A stretch of DNA of 48,072 nt, taken from positions 1 to 48,072 of the forward strand of contig JAERRW010000005.1 of NCBI GenBank assembly GCA_016735235.1, read 5' to 3'. A program made the position numbers and the translations under genes. Source of the stretch: Sulfurospirillum sp. Its GTDB lineage: Bacteria; Campylobacterota; Campylobacteria; Campylobacterales; Sulfurospirillaceae. Within the stretch, counting starts at the first letter, position 1, and the number at the start of each line of letters is the position of its first letter. The notes beneath the pieces are model-generated. The model did not search any database. It was given only the letters and a program-made list of their open reading frames with translations, and was not told the origin of the DNA. Positions 24,828-34,062 of the stretch are shown in pieces.

Positions 24828-26054
24828 TTATGCGCTTTGTCTATTTTTTTTAATATACAGTGGCTTTTCGCCATTAACTACTACATCTTTTGTTATCATA
24901 ATTTCATAGCCATCAAGTTCTGGAAGTTCATACATAACATCAATCATAATCTCTTCCATAATTGTTCTTAGCCCTCTAGCCCCTGTTTTTCTCTTAATCG
25001 CTAATGTTGCAATCTCTTTTAATGCTTCATCTTCAAAATTCAACTCTACATTATCTATAGCAAACAATTTTTTATACTGTTTTAATATAGCATTTTGAGG
25101 TTCTACTAAAATTCTAACCATCTCATCTTCACTAATTTCATCAAGGGTTGCTAGAATATGCAGACGACCAATTAGCTCAGGAATTAGACCATAATGAACC
25201 AAGTCATCAGGTTCAACAGTTTTAAGAAGTTTAATATCGTTACTTTTTGCTCTTTTTTCTTGATCAAAACCGAGTACATTTTGACCAACTCTTCTTTTGA
25301 TTATGTCTTCAAGTCCATCAAAAGCACCACCGCAAATAAAAAGTATATTTACAGTATTTATTTGTAAAAAATCTTGGTTAGGATGTTTTCTTCCACCTTT
25401 TGGCGGAATATTTACTACACTTCCTTCTATAATTTTTAAAAGAGCTTGCTGGACTCCCTCTCCACTTACATCTCTTGTGATAGAGCGGTTTTCACTCATT
25501 CGTGCTACTTTATCTACCTCATCTATGAAAACTATGCCTTGTTCTGCTTTTTTTATATCCCAATTAGCTACTTGAAGAAGTTTTGTAAGAATATTTTCAA
25601 CATCTTCACCAACATATCCAGCTTCTGTTAAACTGGTCGCATCGCATATAGCGATAGGAACATCTAAAAACTTTGCCATTGTTTGAGCCATCAGTGTTTT
25701 TCCACTTCCAGTGGGACCAACAAGAAGTATATTTGATTTTGCTATCTCTGTACTGTCTTCAACATCTGTTTGTTTGAAAATTCTTTTATAGTGATTATAG
25801 ATACCAACAGAGAAAACTTTTTTTGCTCTTTCTTGACCTATTACAAACTTGTCCAATATGGTTTTTAACTGTTTAGGAGTTAAGAGTTCTTGCTCTATTG
25901 GCTCGCTACTTTTCTCTTCTTCTTCAGTATCTCCAAAAAATATTTTGTATGCTGAAATTACACAGTGTTCGCATATAAAAACTCTCTCTCCAGCTATTAG
26001 TCTTGTGTCGACTCCCTCTTTGGAAGCACAAAAACTACACTCCTTATTTGCCAT
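24828..26054 (-). CDS. clpX: ATP-dependent Clp protease ATP-binding subunit ClpX
   Basis: ClpX unfolds substrates and feeds them to ClpP. The 408-residue product has the N-terminal zinc domain with C6, C9, C28 and C31, Walker A GPTGSGKT (113-120), Walker [11 protein letters not shown], and sensor and ClpP-contact features of the family ([10 protein letters not shown] near the IGF-type loop region). [21 protein letters not shown] closes the AAA+ domain. The ATG is clear and lpxA lies 27 bases upstream. The clpX-mreB-mreC order matches Campylobacter. Confidence 0.98.
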   Translation of the reverse strand: MANKECSFCASKEGVDTRLIAGERVFICEHCVISAYKIFFGDTEEEEKSSEPIEQELLTPKQLKTILDKFVIGQERAKKVFSVGIYNHYKRIFKQTDVEDSTEIAKSNILLVGPTGSGKTLMAQTMAKFLDVPIAICDATSLTEAGYVGEDVENILTKLLQVANWDIKKAEQGIVFIDEVDKVARMSENRSITRDVSGEGVQQALLKIIEGSVVNIPPKGGRKHPNQDFLQINTVNILFICGGAFDGLEDIIKRRVGQNVLGFDQEKRAKSNDIKLLKTVEPDDLVHYGLIPELIGRLHILATLDEISEDEMVRILVEPQNAILKQYKKLFAIDNVELNFEDEALKEIATLAIKRKTGARGLRTIMEEIMIDVMYELPELDGYEIMITKDVVVNGEKPLYIKKNRQSA

Positions 26055-26081
26055 TTATCTATTCCTTTATTTTATACTCAT

Positions 26082-26867
26082 CTATTTTTTTCTTTTGTAA
26101 GGTATGCCTCGTTTTGTAGATTTAATAAAACTACACATTTTCAATACTTTTTTATTATTTTGACTACTCATAAGTTCATCAACTACATCTTTAAGAGCTT
26201 TTTTACTCCTAAAGAGTTCTTTGAATGCAACTCTAAGTGCATGTATATCTTCATTTTGAAATCTTCTTTTTAACCCTATTATGTTTAAACCTTTTATGCT
26301 TGCACGGTTACCCTCGGCCAGACAAAATGGAGGTATATCTTGGCTAACAGCACTTCCTCCGCCTATCATACAGCCCTCACCAATCTTTACAAATTGATGA
26401 ACTGGGGTCATTCCACCAATAACTGCAAATTTTCCTATCTCTACATGTCCTGCTAAAATTGCATTATTTGCCATTGTAACATTATTGCCGATTTGACAAT
26501 CATGTGCAATATGACAGTAAACCATAATGAGACAATTATTGCCAATGCGAGTTATGCCCCCGCCATTAGAAGTACCCTCATTTATGGTAACAAATTCACG
26601 AATAATAGAGTTCTTCCCAATTATGACTTTTACATTATCTTCTTTTGTGAGGTCTCTAGCTTGTGGAGCTATTCCTATTACTGCATATGGATAAATCTTT
26701 GTATTTTCTCCAATTGTAGTATCTCCATAAATTTGAGCGCCATGCATCACTTCAACTCCACTTTTTAAAATAGCTTTTTTTGAGATAAATGTAAAAGCAC
26801 CAATTTTTACATTATCGGCTATATTTGCTCTATTTTCTATAATTGCACTTGGATGAATATTTGTCAT
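26082..26867 (-). CDS. lpxA: UDP-N-acetylglucosamine acyltransferase
   Basis: LpxA adds the 3-O-acyl chain to UDP-GlcNAc, the first step of lipid A synthesis. The 261-residue protein is built of hexapeptide repeats forming a left-handed beta-helix, starting IHPSAIIENRANI. The catalytic histidine lies in CHIAHDCQIGN, and GLKRRFQNEDIHALRVAFKELF forms the C-terminal helical part. It overlaps fabZ by one base, the same arrangement as in many Gram-negatives, coupling lipid A and fatty acid supply. lpxB is in the opposite-strand run at 30069. Confidence 0.98.
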   Translation of the reverse strand: MTNIHPSAIIENRANIADNVKIGAFTFISKKAILKSGVEVMHGAQIYGDTTIGENTKIYPYAVIGIAPQARDLTKEDNVKVIIGKNSIIREFVTINEGTSNGGGITRIGNNCLIMVYCHIAHDCQIGNNVTMANNAILAGHVEIGKFAVIGGMTPVHQFVKIGEGCMIGGGSAVSQDIPPFCLAEGNRASIKGLNIIGLKRRFQNEDIHALRVAFKELFRSKKALKDVVDELMSSQNNKKVLKMCSFIKSTKRGIPYKRKK

Positions 26868-27319
26868 TATTTATCTACTACCATCGCTTTAAGTTCTGCT
26901 TCACAAGTTATATTACCATCAACATAAGCTTTTGCGTCTAGTACCCAAATATTTCCTCTGCGTTTAATAATATTTACTTTATAGATCAATCTATCTCCGG
27001 GAGTTACTGGTATTCTAAATTTACACTTGTCAATACTCATAAAATATATTATTTTATTGTTTACATCTTCTTGCTCTTCTTTACCGTAACTTTGATATGC
27101 TAATAATCCACCAACTTGAGCCATTCCTTCAACAATCATTACACCGGGGTAAATTGGATGATTTGGAAAATGCCCTTGAAATATATGTTCGCCAATAGTT
27201 ACATTTTTAAAACCTTCAATAAATTCACCCTCTTTTAAGTCTGTAACTCTATCTACTAATAAAAATGGAAATCTATGAGGTAAAATTTTTTGTATCTCTA
27301 CAACATCAATATTTATCAA
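26867..27319 (-). CDS. fabZ: 3-hydroxyacyl-ACP dehydratase FabZ
   Basis: FabZ removes water from 3-hydroxyacyl-ACP in fatty acid elongation and competes with LpxA for its substrate. The 150-residue hot-dog-fold protein shows catalytic H50 in QGHFPNHPIYPGV and E64 in MIVEGMAQ. The start is TTG 27319, with AAAGG about 9 bases upstream; the conserved VEIQKILPHRFPFL stretch follows the start closely, so an upstream start is unlikely. It is followed at once by lpxA. Confidence 0.97.
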   Translation of the reverse strand: MINIDVVEIQKILPHRFPFLLVDRVTDLKEGEFIEGFKNVTIGEHIFQGHFPNHPIYPGVMIVEGMAQVGGLLAYQSYGKEEQEDVNNKIIYFMSIDKCKFRIPVTPGDRLIYKVNIIKRRGNIWVLDAKAYVDGNITCEAELKAMVVDK

Positions 27320-27358
27320 GCTAAAACCTTTTATGAGTAATTTTATAAAAACTTAAAT

Positions 27359-28453
27359 TCATATTACCCAATTTTTAATTAAAATTTCCCTAATATCTAT
27401 ATAAGTTTTTGATTTTATTAAAATTTCATAATTATCTTGCTCTAATTCATCAATAACTATTATTGAGTTTTGACTTATCATTTTTGAATAACTTAACTTT
27501 TCTCTTACTTGTAACTCTTCGTCAATTTTAAGAGGTTTTTTCATTAAATCTGATATATTATTATAGTTCTTATTAGATAATGAATTTAGTTTTTTTAGAT
27601 CTATAAAAAGCACCTCTTCACGATTAAAATAACCTATACCATTTTTTATAGATTCTATTTTTCCTCTAATAAACTCTTTTTTCATACTTGAATAGAATAG
27701 AATATAGCTTGGAATTATTTTCTCTTTTCCTTTTCTTACAAAAGCTCTTAAAAGCCTATAATTTAAAAACTTTTCTCGCTTAAGAGTAAATTTTCTCTTT
27801 TTTCTTTCAAATTTTTCTATTTTTTTAAAAAGGGTTACTCTCTCTTGTATAGATGAAGGTAAAACTTGTAGAGTTATGGGGCTCATTAACTCATCTTTTA
27901 ACCTATTTTGTGAATCTCTCTGTCTCTCTAAGGCAAAAATACATCCACAATAATTTTGATGATAAAGCATGTTTTTTTTACTCATGTTAGCTTGCTCTTG
28001 TGTTCCTCCATTAACTCTAAAATTAGGAGTAACTACATGTAAAGGGTATCTTGTCTCTATGTTTAAAGCATGTACTTTTAATTGAGTAATAGATTTTTTT
28101 GGGCTTGTAAAAAGAGTAGTTGTTATCTCTTTTATGCCTAACTCTATAGCTTTTTTGGCTGTTACTTCAAGTCTACAATAGAAACAGACGCTACATCGGT
28201 CTCCTTTTTCAGGCTCATTTTCTAAGCCTTTTGTAGCTTTAAGCCATCTCTTATAATCATATTCACCCTCTATAACTTTTATGCCAAATTTTTTAGAACT
28301 TCTTTTAACATCTAAAAGGCGAAGTTGATACTCTTTTGGTGGATGTATGTTTGGATTATAAAAAAAACCAATCAATACTTTATTTGGATAAAGAAGTCGT
28401 AGTTTTTGTAAAAAAAAGTGACTATCTACAGAACAACAAATATGCACTAACAA
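27359..28453 (-). CDS. queH: Epoxyqueuosine reductase QueH with a long C-terminal extension
   Basis: QueH (formerly DUF208) reduces epoxyqueuosine to queuosine in tRNA. The N-terminal half of this 364-residue protein has the family cysteines: C6-C7 in HICCS, C87/C90/C93 in RCSVCFYC, and C169/C171 in NYCGC. These bind the iron-sulfur cluster and a second metal. It is about twice the length of the short QueH form. Residues ~180-364 are basic, then mixed alpha/beta (IPSYILFYSS, ISQNSIIVIDEL), with no fold I recognise. The start is TTG 28453 with AAGGA upstream. It lies next to fabZ, as I recall from Campylobacter. Confidence 0.9.
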   Translation of the reverse strand: MLVHICCSVDSHFFLQKLRLLYPNKVLIGFFYNPNIHPPKEYQLRLLDVKRSSKKFGIKVIEGEYDYKRWLKATKGLENEPEKGDRCSVCFYCRLEVTAKKAIELGIKEITTTLFTSPKKSITQLKVHALNIETRYPLHVVTPNFRVNGGTQEQANMSKKNMLYHQNYCGCIFALERQRDSQNRLKDELMSPITLQVLPSSIQERVTLFKKIEKFERKKRKFTLKREKFLNYRLLRAFVRKGKEKIIPSYILFYSSMKKEFIRGKIESIKNGIGYFNREEVLFIDLKKLNSLSNKNYNNISDLMKKPLKIDEELQVREKLSYSKMISQNSIIVIDELEQDNYEILIKSKTYIDIREILIKNWVI

Positions 28454-28496
28454 ATTTAAATCCTTTTAAGCATAAGTTACAAAACTTACAAATTTA

Positions 28497-29135
28497 TTAA
28501 ATAAGTATTTTTTTTATTGCTAGAGATGATAGAGTTAATCCAAAACTTCCTGTAACTCCTACAAAACTTCCTAAAGGTTTACAGTTTGGTAGTTCACTTG
28601 AAAAGACTGTATCAAATTTTTTGTTAAAACCTATCTTTTTTAACTCACTTCTAAATTTTTTAGCTAAACCGTCATTATATGTCTTCCAGATATCTGCTAT
28701 CTCTATTTTTGTTGGGTCAAATCTTTTTGCTCCACCCATAGAACTAATAAGCTTATGAGAAACCTTTTTTGCAAGAGAAACTTTTATAGGTATGTCATCT
28801 ACTGCATCTATTATTAAATCAAATGGCTCAAAGTCAAATTTTTCTACCCAAAGAGAAGTTATTTTCAAATTATAGCCATCTATTTTAGGATAAATCTCTT
28901 TCATTCTATCTACTTTTAATGCTCCTATGTCTTCACTTCCTATCTGTCTATTTTGATTTGTTATTTCAAATCTATCAAAATCTACTATAGTTATAGAGCC
29001 GACACCTGTGCGATATAGTGAATCTAAACAAAAACCACCAATGCCACCAACTCCTAAAAGAAGTATTTTTTTTGATTGTAATTTTTCAAAATCATCTCCA
29101 AAGAGTAGCTTAACTCTTGAAAATCTACTGTTCAC
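28497..29135 (-). CDS. tcdA: ThiF/E1-like protein, probable tRNA threonylcarbamoyladenosine dehydratase
   Basis: The protein (212 residues) has the E1-like adenylation fold: nucleotide-binding LLLGVGGIGGFCLDSL (25-40), VDFDRFEITNQNRQIG, and DLIIDAVDDIPIKVSL. This matches TcdA (YgdL/CsdL), which cyclises t6A in tRNA to ct6A. It is shorter than E. coli TcdA (268 residues), chiefly at the C-terminus, where PNCKPLGSF may provide the catalytic cysteine. The start is GTG 29135, inside the end of surE (11-base overlap). With queH and the TsaC-like gene nearby this strand carries three tRNA-modification genes. Confidence 0.82.
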   Translation of the reverse strand: MNSRFSRVKLLFGDDFEKLQSKKILLLGVGGIGGFCLDSLYRTGVGSITIVDFDRFEITNQNRQIGSEDIGALKVDRMKEIYPKIDGYNLKITSLWVEKFDFEPFDLIIDAVDDIPIKVSLAKKVSHKLISSMGGAKRFDPTKIEIADIWKTYNDGLAKKFRSELKKIGFNKKFDTVFSSELPNCKPLGSFVGVTGSFGLTLSSLAIKKILI

Positions 29136-29916
29136 CTATCCAACTTTTAAGTTTTTCAATATCTTCATATGCACTCATATTTAGTTTTATTGGGCTTATT
29201 GAGACATAATTATCTTCTATTGCACTAAAATCACAAGTTCTCTTAGGGGTCAATTGCCACTTTAGTCTATGAGCTCCTATCCAGTAGTGTTCTTCACCTC
29301 TTGGATTTGTATGAAGTTGCGCACTATGTCCATACTCTTTGTATCCTGCGTGAGTTATTTTAATGCCTTTGCAATCACTTTTTTTTATTGGAGGAATATT
29401 TACATTAAGAAATTTTCTTTTTTCAAGAGGAAATCCACCATCTAAAACTTTTTTTGCTATTATTTGGGCATACTGTTTTGCTAATTCATAACCATTGTCT
29501 TTTATATAAATTGAACTATTTTTATAGACTTGTGAAAAAGAGATAGCTGGAATACCTTGAAGAACCGCTTCCATAGCAGCACTCGCCGTTCCGCTATAGG
29601 TAATATCTTCGCCCATGTTAGAGCCTTTATTTATACCACTCACCACCAAATCAGGAAGTTTATTTTTCTTAAACAGTGCATGAAGTGATAGATAAATACA
29701 ATCACTAGGAGTTCCATTATCGAGTTTAAAAAAATCATCTTCAATTTTAACAAATCTTAAAGGACTAGTAAGAGTCAAAGAGTGTCCACAAGCAGATTTT
29801 TCTGTAGCTGGAGCTGTAACTGTAACATGTCCCAAAGGTCTCATAGCCTCAACAAGAGCCTTTAGTCCCTCACTCTCAAACCCATCATCATTTGTAATTA
29901 AAATATGTTTTTGCAT
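29125..29916 (-). CDS. surE: 5'/3'-nucleotidase SurE
   Basis: SurE is a metal-dependent nucleotide phosphatase linked to stationary-phase survival. The 263-residue product begins with the diagnostic ILITNDDGFESEGL (5-18), in which D10 and D11 bind the metal. VSGINKGSNMGEDITYSGTASAAMEA is the second hallmark region. The ATG lies 152 bases from divergently transcribed lpxB, and it is the first gene of the long minus-strand run. It overlaps tcdA by 11 bases. Confidence 0.97.
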   Translation of the reverse strand: MQKHILITNDDGFESEGLKALVEAMRPLGHVTVTAPATEKSACGHSLTLTSPLRFVKIEDDFFKLDNGTPSDCIYLSLHALFKKNKLPDLVVSGINKGSNMGEDITYSGTASAAMEAVLQGIPAISFSQVYKNSSIYIKDNGYELAKQYAQIIAKKVLDGGFPLEKRKFLNVNIPPIKKSDCKGIKITHAGYKEYGHSAQLHTNPRGEEHYWIGAHRLKWQLTPKRTCDFSAIEDNYVSISPIKLNMSAYEDIEKLKSWIGEQ

Positions 29917-30068
29917 GTGTTGTATCTCTTTTTTTTAAAGAATTATAGCAAGTTTTATAAATAAATTTTTTAACAAGTTACTTATTTGTATTTTATTGAT
30001 CTAATAAAAGAGTAAAATAAAGGTTTTTTTAGTAAACTATGTAAAATATAATTTAATTAGGATAAATC
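29917..30068. promoter_or_regulatory. Divergent promoter region between surE and lpxB
   Basis: The 152-base AT-rich gap separates two runs on opposite strands. TATAAT at 30047-30052 on the plus strand lies 16 bases before the lpxB TTG, and AGGA at 30059-30062 is its ribosome site. On the minus strand TATAAT at 29947-29942 lies 25 bases before the surE ATG. No tRNA or small RNA gene is visible in the gap. Confidence 0.5.
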
Positions 30069-31097
30069 TTGAAACTACTTATTTCTGCTCTTGAACCTTC
30101 GGCTAATTTGCATCTGAAACCTATTCTTGAATCTTTAAAGGATTATAAACTTTTTGGTATTTTTGATGAGTGTTTTGGAGATCCACTTTTGCCAAGTCGT
30201 CTATTTTCTGTTATGGGGTTTATAGATGTTATTCCAAAAATAAGATTAGCACAACGCTCTATCAAAGAGATGGCACAGTTGAGTCTTAAAGTTGATAAAG
30301 TTATACTTATAGATTCTCCTGCATTTAATCTTCCTTTAGCAAAAGCTATAAAAGAGATAAATAAAGATGTTAAAATTATCTACTATATACTTCCACAAGT
30401 TTGGGCTTGGAAAGAGAAAAGAGTTGCAAAAGTAGAAAAATATTGTGATGTATTGGCATCTATTTTACCATTTGAACAGAAGTTTTATAATAATGCTAAG
30501 TATGTAGGTCATCCACTTCTCGATGAGATTACACAGTGTAAAAAAAGATACGAAAGTACAGGATATATAGCATATTTACCAGGGAGTCGCAAAAGTGAAA
30601 TAAAAAAACTTTTACCCATTTACAAAGAGGTAGCTAAAAAAATAAAGAAAAACAATATACTTGTTATTCCTCCACATTTTACTCCAAAAGAGATAAAAAA
30701 TATATATGGAGACACTAAAGAGTTTGATATATCTCGTAATGCAAATGGAGCATTTCTAAAAAGTGAATTTGCTTTTATCTGTTCGGGAACGGCTACACTT
30801 GAAGCTTCGCTTATTGGAACACCTTTAATTATGTCATATAAAGCAAAAATGCTTGATGCCTTTTTAATTAGAATATTTGTTAAATTAAAACATGTAGGTT
30901 TGGCAAATATTATTTTTGATTTTGCTAAAATTTCGCCTTTACATGTAGAGCTTTTGCAAAATGAAGTAACCGCTGAAAATTTACTAGAAGAGTACAATCA
31001 CATGGATAGAGAGCTATTTTTTAAAAATTCTAAAAAACTTCATAAAATTTTAAAACATGGTAGTAAAGATAAGATGATAAAGTTAATTAAGATATAA
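30069..31097 (+). CDS. lpxB: Lipid-A-disaccharide synthase
   Basis: LpxB joins UDP-diacylglucosamine and lipid X to form the lipid A disaccharide. The 342-residue protein is shorter than E. coli LpxB (382) but keeps the fold: SALEPSANLHLKPIL at the start (SAGEASGD in E. coli), FSVMGFIDVIPKI, IDSPAFNLPLAKAIK, YYILPQVWAWKEKR, YLPGSRKSEIKKLLP, and CSGTATLEASLIGTP. The start is TTG 30069, with AGGA 6 bases upstream; no ATG lies before the conserved LISALEPSA. The compact length seems normal for Campylobacterota. Confidence 0.95.
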   Translation: MKLLISALEPSANLHLKPILESLKDYKLFGIFDECFGDPLLPSRLFSVMGFIDVIPKIRLAQRSIKEMAQLSLKVDKVILIDSPAFNLPLAKAIKEINKDVKIIYYILPQVWAWKEKRVAKVEKYCDVLASILPFEQKFYNNAKYVGHPLLDEITQCKKRYESTGYIAYLPGSRKSEIKKLLPIYKEVAKKIKKNNILVIPPHFTPKEIKNIYGDTKEFDISRNANGAFLKSEFAFICSGTATLEASLIGTPLIMSYKAKMLDAFLIRIFVKLKHVGLANIIFDFAKISPLHVELLQNEVTAENLLEEYNHMDRELFFKNSKKLHKILKHGSKDKMIKLIKI

Positions 31098-31138
31098 TAA
31101 TCAAAGTTTAAGATAAAACAGCTAAAAAAATAATTCGA

Positions 31139-31144
31139 TATAAA
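31139..31144 (+). promoter_or_regulatory. Candidate -10 box (TATAAA) for greA
   Basis: TATAAA lies in the gap between lpxB and greA, 38 bases before the chosen greA ATG, in AT-rich DNA. It is a modest match and lacks a -35 box. The strong AAAGGAGA at 31169-31175 is the ribosome site that fixes the greA start. Confidence 0.3.
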
Positions 31145-31182
31145 TAGATGAAATTTACATGTTCAATAAAAGGAGAATGTTA

Positions 31183-31677
31183 ATGATTAAAGAACCTATG
31201 ACAGAATATGGTCATACAAAATTAAAAAATGAGTTAATTAATTTAAAAAAAATAGAGCGACCAAACACAATAGAAGAGATAGATATAGCTAGAAGCCACG
31301 GTGATTTAAAAGAGAATGCAGAGTACCATGCCGCTAGAGAGAAATTAAGATTTATTGAGAGACGCATAGGTGAATTAGGGGAACTGCTTGCAAACTCTCA
31401 ATTGGTTGACCCTTCAACTTACTCGCATGAGAGAGTTAGATTTGGCTCAACAGTAGTACTAGAAGATTTAGAAACAAAAAAGAGATTAACCTATATAATA
31501 GTGGGTAAAACGGAAAGTAATCCAAATCGTGGCTTTATCTCATTTCATACTCCATTAGCCTTGGGGCTTATGGGAAAAGAGGAGGGTGATGAAGCAGAAA
31601 TTACTCTTCCTGTTGGAAAAAAAGAGTTTGAGATATTGAGTGTAGAGTACAAAACTATAGAGTTTAAAGATGACTAG
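31183..31677 (+). CDS. greA: Transcription elongation factor GreA
   Basis: GreA rescues backtracked RNA polymerase by stimulating transcript cleavage. From ATG 31183 the protein has 164 residues. I chose this over ATG 31159 because AGGAG at 31171-31175 lies 7 bases before it and downstream of the earlier ATG. The N-terminal coiled coil (KLKNELINLKKIERP then DIARSHGDLKENAEYHAARE) carries the acidic D/E tip residues, and the C-terminal FKBP-like domain has VGKTESNP and SFHTPLALGLMGKEEGDE. It overlaps argC by 8 bases. Confidence 0.97.
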   Translation: MIKEPMTEYGHTKLKNELINLKKIERPNTIEEIDIARSHGDLKENAEYHAAREKLRFIERRIGELGELLANSQLVDPSTYSHERVRFGSTVVLEDLETKKRLTYIIVGKTESNPNRGFISFHTPLALGLMGKEEGDEAEITLPVGKKEFEILSVEYKTIEFKDD

Positions 31678-32677
31678 AGTCGCTATTATTGGAGCAAGTG
31701 GCTACACTGGTCTGGAGTTAATTAAAATACTCTATTCTCATCCAAAATTTAAAATAACTTACATAGGAACAAGTAAAGGTGGAGAAAAACTAAGCGAACT
31801 TCACCCAAGCTTGAAAGATATAGTTAAACTTGATGTTTCTAAAAGCGATGCAAAAATGGTTGCAAAAATGGCAGATTTGGTATTTTTAGCACTTCCTCAT
31901 AAAACTGCTATGGGTTTTGCTAAAGAGTTAATATCTCTACATGTAAGAGTTGTGGATCTGTCTGCTGATTATCGTTTAAAGATTGAAACTTATGAAAAGT
32001 TTTATTGTCCACATGATGATAAGGAAAACTTATCTAGTTTTGTTTATGGTCTCCCTGAAATCTACAGAGATCAGATAAAAAATACTCTTTTAGTAGCAAA
32101 TCCGGGGTGTTATCCGACTGCATCACTTTTAGGACTTTTGCCTTTTGTGAACCATATAGATGAAAAATATCCTATTTTTATAGATGCAAAAAGTGGAGTT
32201 AGTGGAGCTGGAAAAAAAGCTGGTGATGCAAATGATTTTGTAAAGATAGATGAAAATATGTCTTCATACAATCCTCTAAAACATAGACATTCTCCAGAGA
32301 TAAAAGAGAAGTTAAGGCTACTTACATGTAAAGATTTTGAGGTTAATTTTGTGCCTCATAAAGTGCCTTTGATTCGTGGTATGCTTGTTAGTATTTATTT
32401 GAAACTGACTAGAGATATGGATGCATCAACTATGCTTAAAGAGTTCTACAAGAGTGAAGAGCTTGTACGAGTCAGAGAGAGACCAACGGACATTAAATCA
32501 ACAGCAGGAACAAATTTTTGTGATATTTTTGTAGCACAAAATGGAACATCATTATTTATATCTTCAAGCATAGATAATCTTCTTCGAGGGGCATCTTCTC
32601 AAGCAGTTGTTAATGCAAACCTAATGTGTGGATATGAAGAGAACTTGGGAGTTCCAATTTTTGCTTATGTACCCTAA
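31670..32677 (+). CDS. argC: N-acetyl-gamma-glutamyl-phosphate reductase
   Basis: ArgC reduces N-acetylglutamyl phosphate to the semialdehyde in arginine synthesis. The 335-residue protein has the nucleotide-binding IIGASGYTGLEL (6-17) and catalytic C147 in NPGCYPTA, followed by SGVSGAGK. The HSPEI and FVPHKVPLIRGM stretches are also family marks. The ATG lies inside the end of greA. At the 3' end it overlaps the start of the metallophosphatase gene by 11 bases, so the three genes are tightly linked. Confidence 0.98.
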   Translation: MTRVAIIGASGYTGLELIKILYSHPKFKITYIGTSKGGEKLSELHPSLKDIVKLDVSKSDAKMVAKMADLVFLALPHKTAMGFAKELISLHVRVVDLSADYRLKIETYEKFYCPHDDKENLSSFVYGLPEIYRDQIKNTLLVANPGCYPTASLLGLLPFVNHIDEKYPIFIDAKSGVSGAGKKAGDANDFVKIDENMSSYNPLKHRHSPEIKEKLRLLTCKDFEVNFVPHKVPLIRGMLVSIYLKLTRDMDASTMLKEFYKSEELVRVRERPTDIKSTAGTNFCDIFVAQNGTSLFISSSIDNLLRGASSQAVVNANLMCGYEENLGVPIFAYVP

Positions 32678-33401
32678 GATTCAAAATGGAGCTATTTTAA
32701 TAGCTGATACTCATGAAGACGACAAAAGAGATGGTTTTTATAGTTTTTTACAAAAAATAGAGTCAAACAAAATAGTTACTACACAGCTTTTTCTTATGGG
32801 AGATATGTTTGATCTTTTTATAGGTAAAATCGAGTATAGTGTGCAAAAGTACCAAAAATATATAGACATGTTAGAAAAAATAGCTTTAAATATTGAGGTA
32901 TTTTATTTTGAAGGCAATCATGATTTTTCTTTGTCAAATCTTTTTAAAAATGTAAAAACTGTGCCTATACAACTTCAACCAAAAAAGTTTATTTTAAAAG
33001 ACAATACTTTAATCTATCTCTCTCATGGCGATAAATATTGTGGTTTTATATATAATAATTACACTAAAATTATTCGCTTGAGTATAGTTTTGAAGATATT
33101 AAATATAGTAGATAAAATGTGTAATAATTTTATTTCAAAAAAGATAAAAAGTAATCAATCTAAAAAAAAATTATGTATTAAAATTAAAGATTTTGAAAAG
33201 ATAATAAGACTTAAAATTCTACAATACAATATAGAACAAAAAAGCTGGATTATAGAGGGGCATTATCATCAAAACAGTAGATTTAAGATCAATAAAGTAA
33301 ATTATATTAATTTGCCATCTTTTGCATGTGGTGGAAGTTATTTTATTGTAGAGTGCTTAAATTATAAAAAAGAGTTTTTTAAACAGTTAGGATATAAATG
33401 A
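32667..33401 (+). CDS. Calcineurin-like phosphoesterase, probable UDP-2,3-diacylglucosamine pyrophosphatase (LpxH/LpxJ type)
   Basis: From ATG 32667 the protein has 244 residues; an upstream start at 32628 would add 13 residues lying wholly in argC and lacks support. The metal-binding motifs of the calcineurin-like family are complete: D14-T-H16, G45-D46-x-x-D49, G-N84-H85-D86, and GHYH near residue 206. LpxH makes lipid X for LpxB by this chemistry, and LpxJ is the distant version known from Campylobacterota. With lpxA, lpxB and lptG in the window, a lipid A role is likely, but the substrate is inferred. It overlaps serB by 4 bases. Confidence 0.78.
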   Translation: MYPKIQNGAILIADTHEDDKRDGFYSFLQKIESNKIVTTQLFLMGDMFDLFIGKIEYSVQKYQKYIDMLEKIALNIEVFYFEGNHDFSLSNLFKNVKTVPIQLQPKKFILKDNTLIYLSHGDKYCGFIYNNYTKIIRLSIVLKILNIVDKMCNNFISKKIKSNQSKKKLCIKIKDFEKIIRLKILQYNIEQKSWIIEGHYHQNSRFKINKVNYINLPSFACGGSYFIVECLNYKKEFFKQLGYK

Positions 33402-34018
33402 AACTTTGTGTATTTGATTTTGATTCAACACTTATGGACGGCGAAACAATAGATTTTTTTGCTAAAAAAATTGGTGTTGAAGATGAAGTCTCTAAAATTA
33501 CAAAACTCGCTATGCAGGGCGAGCTAGATTTTTTTGAAAGCTTAACTACTAGAGTAAAACTTTTAGAAGGACTTGATGAAAAAGAGGTTAACGATGTATG
33601 TAAAAACCTACCTTACATGTATGGTGCAAAAGAGACAATTATTAAATTGAAATCAAAAGGATACAAAGTAGTTGTTCTTAGTGGCGGTTTTAGAAATGCG
33701 ACTAGCTATGCAAAAGATATTTTAGGTTATGATATTGATTTTTCAAATGTTTTACATGTTAAGCATGGGAAGTTGACAGGATTAGTTGGCGGAGAGATGA
33801 TGTTTAATTTTTCAAAAGGCGATATGATTCAAAGACTTCAACAATTTTTAGGAGTTAGCAGAGCAAATACAGTTGTAGTTGGTGATGGAGCTAATGATCT
33901 ATCTATGTTTGCTCATGCTAATCTAAGAGTAGCATTTTGTGCAAAAGAGGTATTAAAACAGCAGGCAAATGCAATAATAGATGTTAAAGATATGAGAAAA
34001 TTGTTGGAGTTAATTTAA
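33398..34018 (+). CDS. serB: Phosphoserine phosphatase
   Basis: SerB removes phosphate from phosphoserine, the last step of serine synthesis. The 206-residue HAD protein has motif I DFDSTLMDGE with nucleophile D7 and acid D9, motif II VVLSGGF, a motif III lysine in FSKGD, and motif IV VGDGANDLSMF. This set, especially DGANDLSM, is the SerB pattern. It lacks the N-terminal ACT-like extension of E. coli SerB, so it is the short form. It overlaps the phosphatase gene by ATGA and neighbours tal, an adjacency also found in Campylobacter jejuni. Confidence 0.94.
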   Translation: MKLCVFDFDSTLMDGETIDFFAKKIGVEDEVSKITKLAMQGELDFFESLTTRVKLLEGLDEKEVNDVCKNLPYMYGAKETIIKLKSKGYKVVVLSGGFRNATSYAKDILGYDIDFSNVLHVKHGKLTGLVGGEMMFNFSKGDMIQRLQQFLGVSRANTVVVGDGANDLSMFAHANLRVAFCAKEVLKQQANAIIDVKDMRKLLELI

Positions 34019-34062
34019 AGTATTTATATGAAATACAGTCTTTTTATAAAAGGAGTTATTAG

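Noticed and set aside
29917-30068. tRNA or small RNA gene in the largest intergenic gap
   Set aside because: No cloverleaf-like stems or conserved tRNA loops are visible; the promoter boxes explain the gap.
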